Of a DNA stretch of 8,932 nucleotides, positions 6,296 through 8,932 are shown in pieces (position 1 is the first letter of the stretch; every line of letters starts with the position of its first letter). The notes beneath the pieces are model-generated. The model was not told where the DNA came from and searched no databases. It saw only the letters and a list, made by a program, of their open reading frames with translations. The DNA is from Phycisphaeraceae bacterium (lineage in GTDB: Bacteria; Planctomycetota; Phycisphaerae; Phycisphaerales; UBA1924). The stretch covers positions 1 to 8,932 of the forward strand of contig WUAJ01000084.1 in the NCBI GenBank assembly GCA_009827215.1. Direction: 5' to 3'. The position numbers were made by a program, and so were the translations under genes.

Positions 6296-6664
6296 TCAAT
6301 CGCACCAGTCCTCTTCCCACCATGGATCGTTGTAGTGCCCGTGCCGATGGGAGTGCGAGCGATGACGACGATCGTACCGGGAGTCATACCGATGGTCCGA
6401 TCCGCGATAGCGTGCGTTCTCACGCTCACGCTCGTTGATGTCTCCAAGGATCGCGCCGCCCGCGGCTCCAATGATCGTTCCAGCAACCGCACCCTCACCG
6501 GCGTTGCCGTCCAGCGAACCCAGAGCAAGGCCGGTCAGTGCACCCAACGCCGCGCCAGAGAACATCCCTTGTCCCGCGTTGTCACACCCGCCGAGTGTGA
6601 CGACGGCGAGCGAAAGAGCACCTGTGATCGCGAGCTTGTTTCGTTTCGAGTTTCGAGCTTTCAT
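6296..6664 (-). CDS. Glycine-zipper lipoprotein with His/Arg/Tyr-rich tail
   Basis: A 122-residue envelope lipoprotein. A basic N-terminus and hydrophobic stretch (LAITGALSLAVVT) lead to a lipobox LGGC with the lipidated Cys at residue 27. Residues 37-74 are a glycine zipper with repeated small-xxx-small spacing (GAALGALTGLALGS, then GAVAGTIIGAAGGAILGD), as in SlyB/OmpA-type glycine-zipper domains that pack against or into membranes. The remaining 45 residues are charged and aromatic, with HRSHSHRHGH at about 101-110 and a PWWEEDWCD end, which could bind metal or cell-wall polymers (inference). Asp at +2 after the lipid Cys is, in enterobacteria, an inner-membrane retention signal; its meaning here is unknown. 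The start ATG at 6662-6664 has a near-perfect Shine-Dalgarno, TAAGGAGGTT, six to seven bases upstream, stronger than any other in the window, so high translation is expected. A longer in-frame reading to 6775 is rejected. lepA follows on the same strand. Confidence 0.88.
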   Translation of the reverse strand: MKARNSKRNKLAITGALSLAVVTLGGCDNAGQGMFSGAALGALTGLALGSLDGNAGEGAVAGTIIGAAGGAILGDINERERENARYRGSDHRYDSRYDRRHRSHSHRHGHYNDPWWEEDWCD

Positions 6665-6842
6665 CGTGAACCTCCTTAGAGACTGTCTCACCCACGAACC
6701 GCGCCCAATCCAAGACCCTGACACCAAATCCGTCAGAATCCCGAAGTTTGCCCGGCTCACTAAGTAAGCACTCACTTACTATAATGCTGAATCCTCGCTT
6801 CGGTTGCAACACAATTCCCCATTCCGTGCGTATTTTTGTGTA
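6665..6842. promoter_or_regulatory. Divergent regulatory region between the lipoprotein and the 592-residue exported protein
   Basis: These 178 bp hold the control signals of two divergent genes. On the minus side is the strong Shine-Dalgarno (6669-6678), directly preceded by GAGAC-T-GTCTC (6679-6689), an 11-bp near-palindrome too tight to form a hairpin but possible as a protein site. TGAC-N9-GTCA occurs at 6719-6735. On the plus side a perfect TATAAT lies at 6780-6785 with an operator-like repeat against it. From 6786 to 6842 there is about 57 bp of probable leader with no Shine-Dalgarno before the ATG at 6843. No good -10/-35 pair was found for the lipoprotein gene on the minus strand. Confidence 0.5.
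6763..6785 (+). promoter_or_regulatory. TATAAT -10 box abutting an AGTAAG...CTTACT operator-like inverted repeat
   Basis: AGTAAG (6763-6768) and CTTACT (6775-6780) form a six-base inverted repeat separated by CACTCA, and the last T is also the first base of a perfect TATAAT (6780-6785). CTCACT is also directly repeated at 6756-6761 and 6771-6776, fifteen bases apart. A -35 at the expected place (6757-6762, TCACTA) does not match TTGACA, so the promoter might depend on an activator, or the repeat may be a repressor site covering the spacer. Repeats of this general form are common for TetR-family and similar dimeric regulators, but no regulator gene is in the window. Confidence 0.45.
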
Positions 6843-8621
6843 ATGCGCCACTTTCCACACTTTTTTCGGTCCCTCATCCCCCTCCTGGCGCTCCTGAGCA
6901 CGATTTCCCACGCTCAAAATGTCACCCCGCTCAGTGATCGCGTGGACGCGATCGTCGCGCATCCCCTCGTGCTCCCGATCAAAGTCGAGGACCCCAAACA
7001 GCTCAGATCCGGACTCCGCGTCCGCATCGACGACGGCCGACCCGTCGAGTCCAGCGCCCACTTCGTCTACGCGAGCTTCACCAACATCAGCACCAACTGG
7101 ACGCGAGGCACACCGAACTGGACAAGCATCACGCCGAGTGAATACCTCAAATCCAAACCCAACTCCCCAGGCACATGGATCGCGCTCATCGACCTCCCGA
7201 TCGATGCCGTCGGACAAGGCCTGTGGATCGACGAGACTCGCTACGAACCCAACTGGCTCCCCTCCCCGCTCCGCGTGATCCTCGAATCCAGCGCTCGCAG
7301 CAACGATGGATTCTGGAATGCCGCGCTGACTCAACAGCAGCAATCATCTCCATACATCCGCGATGCGCTCACCAGTCTCCGCGCCGATCCATTCAATCGC
7401 TGGCGCGCAAGGCTCATGAGCAACGGATTCAATCCAAACTCCAATGAGCGCACCGGACCCTCCACCACCGATCGCGACTTCACAGCGATCCATACCGAAC
7501 TCCTCCAATCCGACAGCGTCTCAGTCCTCGACCAGATCGCTGATCACTTCACCGCACGCTGGCAGATCATCCTCGGACGCATCTGGCTCATCGATCCGAG
7601 CGTCGCGCATCGACTCAAGCACCAGCTCACCCGAACCGCGACCGCGGACAACCTGCTAATTCCGATGTGGACCAACGACACCACGCAACTCTCCGCGCTG
7701 GCGCATGACCTGCTCTCGCCGTTTGTCAACGACGAACTCCGCGTCGAGCGCGTCACGGGCTGGCTCGCGATCCAACCCGCCGCGATGTCGTGGATCATCG
7801 ACGACGCGGGACACCCTTCGCGTCATCCGCTCATGACCTCCCCCACTGTTGGAGTATTGAGCATCAACCACGATGAGACCGCTCAGCTCCTGCGCGTCCA
7901 GAGCCGAGGGATCGAGCCGCTCGTCGATCAACTCCCGCACGCGCAGATGACTACACGAACCATCGCCGTGTCGACACCAATCGACACCAAAGCGGGACAG
8001 GTCACACAACCCCGCACGATCCGCACGCAGATCGGACACGACCGGATCGAACTCCAATCGCTCGGGAGCATCCCCCTCGGATCGCCGCCTGGGATCATCG
8101 TGGGACCGATGCTCAACGACTGGACTCTCAACGCGCTGAGCTCACGCAACTCCGGACTCAAACTCCTCCCTCCCAACGACAAGCAAATCGCCGGCTTGAT
8201 CATGCGTGACGCACCGATCATCTCATCCAACACCAACGAGGGTTGGCGCCTCTACCTCGAGTGCGCCATCGACCCGAAGTCAGACATCGACACGCAGATC
8301 AGAGTCTGGACTGGACCGATGGACGACTCGCGTGCTTCGTGGACCATCTCACGCGAGCTTGGGATGGTCGAGTTCCGTTCCGACCACGATGTCCCTGAAG
8401 AAACACGCATCATCTCTACCACCGACAAAGACCGCTGGATCGTCCAGATCGACTTGCCCCCCCAAGTCCTCACGATCGACGGCTTCCTGCTCATCGGACT
8501 TGAACGCATCGACCAGAACACCCGAAGCGCTTGGCCGAGGCGCATGATGCCTTGGCAATCCGAGCCGGGACGATTCGTCATCGACACGACCAACTGGACC
8601 GGAACCAATCCGAATCCTTAA
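6843..8621 (+). CDS. Large exported protein of unknown family, 592 residues
   Basis: The ATG at 6843-6845 gives an N-terminus with a clear Sec signal peptide: basic MRHFPHFFRS, hydrophobic LIPLLALLST, and a SHA|QN cleavage site at about residue 24. A TTG at 6804 in frame would only prepend a polar segment and is rejected. The mature part has no cysteine-rich, helical-repeat or transmembrane features. It alternates beta-like segments rich in Thr, Asn, Ile and Trp. One segment near the N-terminus reads like a surface domain (LRVRIDDGRPVES, then FVYASFTNISTNW). Another near the C-terminus has WRLYLECAIDP, IRVWTGP and DRWIVQIDLP strands ending in RSAWPRRMMPWQSEPGRFVID, which looks like a beta-sandwich of the CBM9-like or DOMON-like kind; this is a fold guess only. 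It is probably periplasmic or surface exposed. It follows the TATAAT at 6780 and runs into a convergent gene with its stop codon directly against that gene's stop. Confidence 0.82.
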   Translation: MRHFPHFFRSLIPLLALLSTISHAQNVTPLSDRVDAIVAHPLVLPIKVEDPKQLRSGLRVRIDDGRPVESSAHFVYASFTNISTNWTRGTPNWTSITPSEYLKSKPNSPGTWIALIDLPIDAVGQGLWIDETRYEPNWLPSPLRVILESSARSNDGFWNAALTQQQQSSPYIRDALTSLRADPFNRWRARLMSNGFNPNSNERTGPSTTDRDFTAIHTELLQSDSVSVLDQIADHFTARWQIILGRIWLIDPSVAHRLKHQLTRTATADNLLIPMWTNDTTQLSALAHDLLSPFVNDELRVERVTGWLAIQPAAMSWIIDDAGHPSRHPLMTSPTVGVLSINHDETAQLLRVQSRGIEPLVDQLPHAQMTTRTIAVSTPIDTKAGQVTQPRTIRTQIGHDRIELQSLGSIPLGSPPGIIVGPMLNDWTLNALSSRNSGLKLLPPNDKQIAGLIMRDAPIISSNTNEGWRLYLECAIDPKSDIDTQIRVWTGPMDDSRASWTISRELGMVEFRSDHDVPEETRIISTTDKDRWIVQIDLPPQVLTIDGFLLIGLERIDQNTRSAWPRRMMPWQSEPGRFVIDTTNWTGTNPNP

Positions 8622-8932
8622 TCACGCAACGCGCCGGCGCGACAAGTCGATTACCCATTCGAGCATCAATACGCCGAGCCCCGCGAACACGAACCACCTC
8701 CAGAGTTCCACGCGCCCGCTGGATTGATTCGCCGTTGCTTGTTGTGTCGTATCTGTCTCCCCCACCTCTTGCTCTCGCCCGGCGCGGATCGACTGCTCGC
8801 GATCCAACAACGACACGCCGATCTGTTCACCATCGACTTCCGTCACCCCCACCTGTTCGATGACTGTATTGGATTCCCCGATCGGATCTCCAGTTCTGTA
8901 CACGCGTCCAGAACCACTGGTCCCAGGGAGCA
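8622..8932 (-). CDS. BatA/VWA-like inner-membrane protein, C-terminal end only
   Basis: The frame is open from the window edge to a TGA at 8622-8624, so the start and most of the gene lie beyond the window; the GTG at 8901-8903 is probably internal. The 102 visible residues read SGSGRVYRTGDPIGES, then IEQVGVTEVDGEQIGVSLLD with REQSIRAG, then a polar linker (ETDTTQQATANQSSG), then one membrane helix VELWRWFVFAGLGVLMLEWVI and a basic SRRRVA end. The layout is GxY...G.TEV.G..v.VnLLD..ES.i followed by a Trp-flanked last helix with a LEW motif and Arg tail. This is how large planctomycete BatA- or VWA-domain membrane proteins (often neighbours of MoxR ATPases) end. The upstream domains cannot be seen, so the name is by analogy. 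Confidence 0.7.
   Translation of the reverse strand, partial: LPGTSGSGRVYRTGDPIGESNTVIEQVGVTEVDGEQIGVSLLDREQSIRAGREQEVGETDTTQQATANQSSGRVELWRWFVFAGLGVLMLEWVIDLSRRRVA

Noticed and set aside
6582..7343. 253-codon frame on minus opposite the exported protein's start
   Set aside because: It covers the TATAAT promoter, the signal peptide region of the plus gene and the start of the lipoprotein gene, and its translation is acidic and Gly/Val-rich without any motif.

Overview
The window looks like chromosomal DNA of a planctomycete, most likely a Phycisphaerae-type bacterium. This is inferred from several traits: two pseudopilin-like proteins of the kind planctomycetes carry in large numbers (FTLIELLVVIGIIGILIGILL N-terminus, FADGH and VDGSV C-terminal motifs), a small CxxC...CPECG zinc-ribbon membrane protein, the C-terminal end of a BatA/VWA-like membrane protein, moderately high GC, and many genes recognisable only as hypothetical. 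No RNA gene, CRISPR array, transposase or phage gene was seen.

Layout from left to right. (1) Positions 1-536, plus strand: 3' end of a pseudopilin-like gene cut by the window edge. (2) Positions 553-2181, minus strand: a tight two-gene unit. A membrane-anchored protein of unknown function comes first, and its TAA directly abuts the ATG of a complete 272-residue pseudopilin. (3) Positions 2182-2285: a divergent intergenic region. (4) Positions 2286-3050, plus strand: an NfsA-type FMN nitroreductase. (5) Positions 3094-about 3864, minus strand: a membrane-anchored thioredoxin with a WCAPC active site and an unresolved N-terminus. (6) Positions 3515-4379, plus strand: an AT-richer patch with a Cys- and Gly-rich reading frame that overlaps the thioredoxin gene antisense, followed by a two-helix zinc-ribbon membrane protein. 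(7) Positions 4402-6243, minus strand: lepA (elongation factor 4), preceded by a glycine-zipper lipoprotein (6296-6664) in the same direction. (8) Positions 6665-6842: a 178-bp divergent regulatory region with a perfect TATAAT and an operator-like inverted repeat against it. (9) Positions 6843-8621, plus strand: a 592-residue exported protein of unknown family. (10) Positions 8622-8932, minus strand: 3' end of a large membrane protein leaving the window.

No single pathway unites the genes. The core gene is lepA; the rest are envelope, redox and surface proteins typical of planctomycete accessory gene content. The places most worth a second look are the antisense-overlap and low-GC patch at about 3515-4380 and the operator-like element at 6763-6785. 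I did not find a convincing new multi-gene system.
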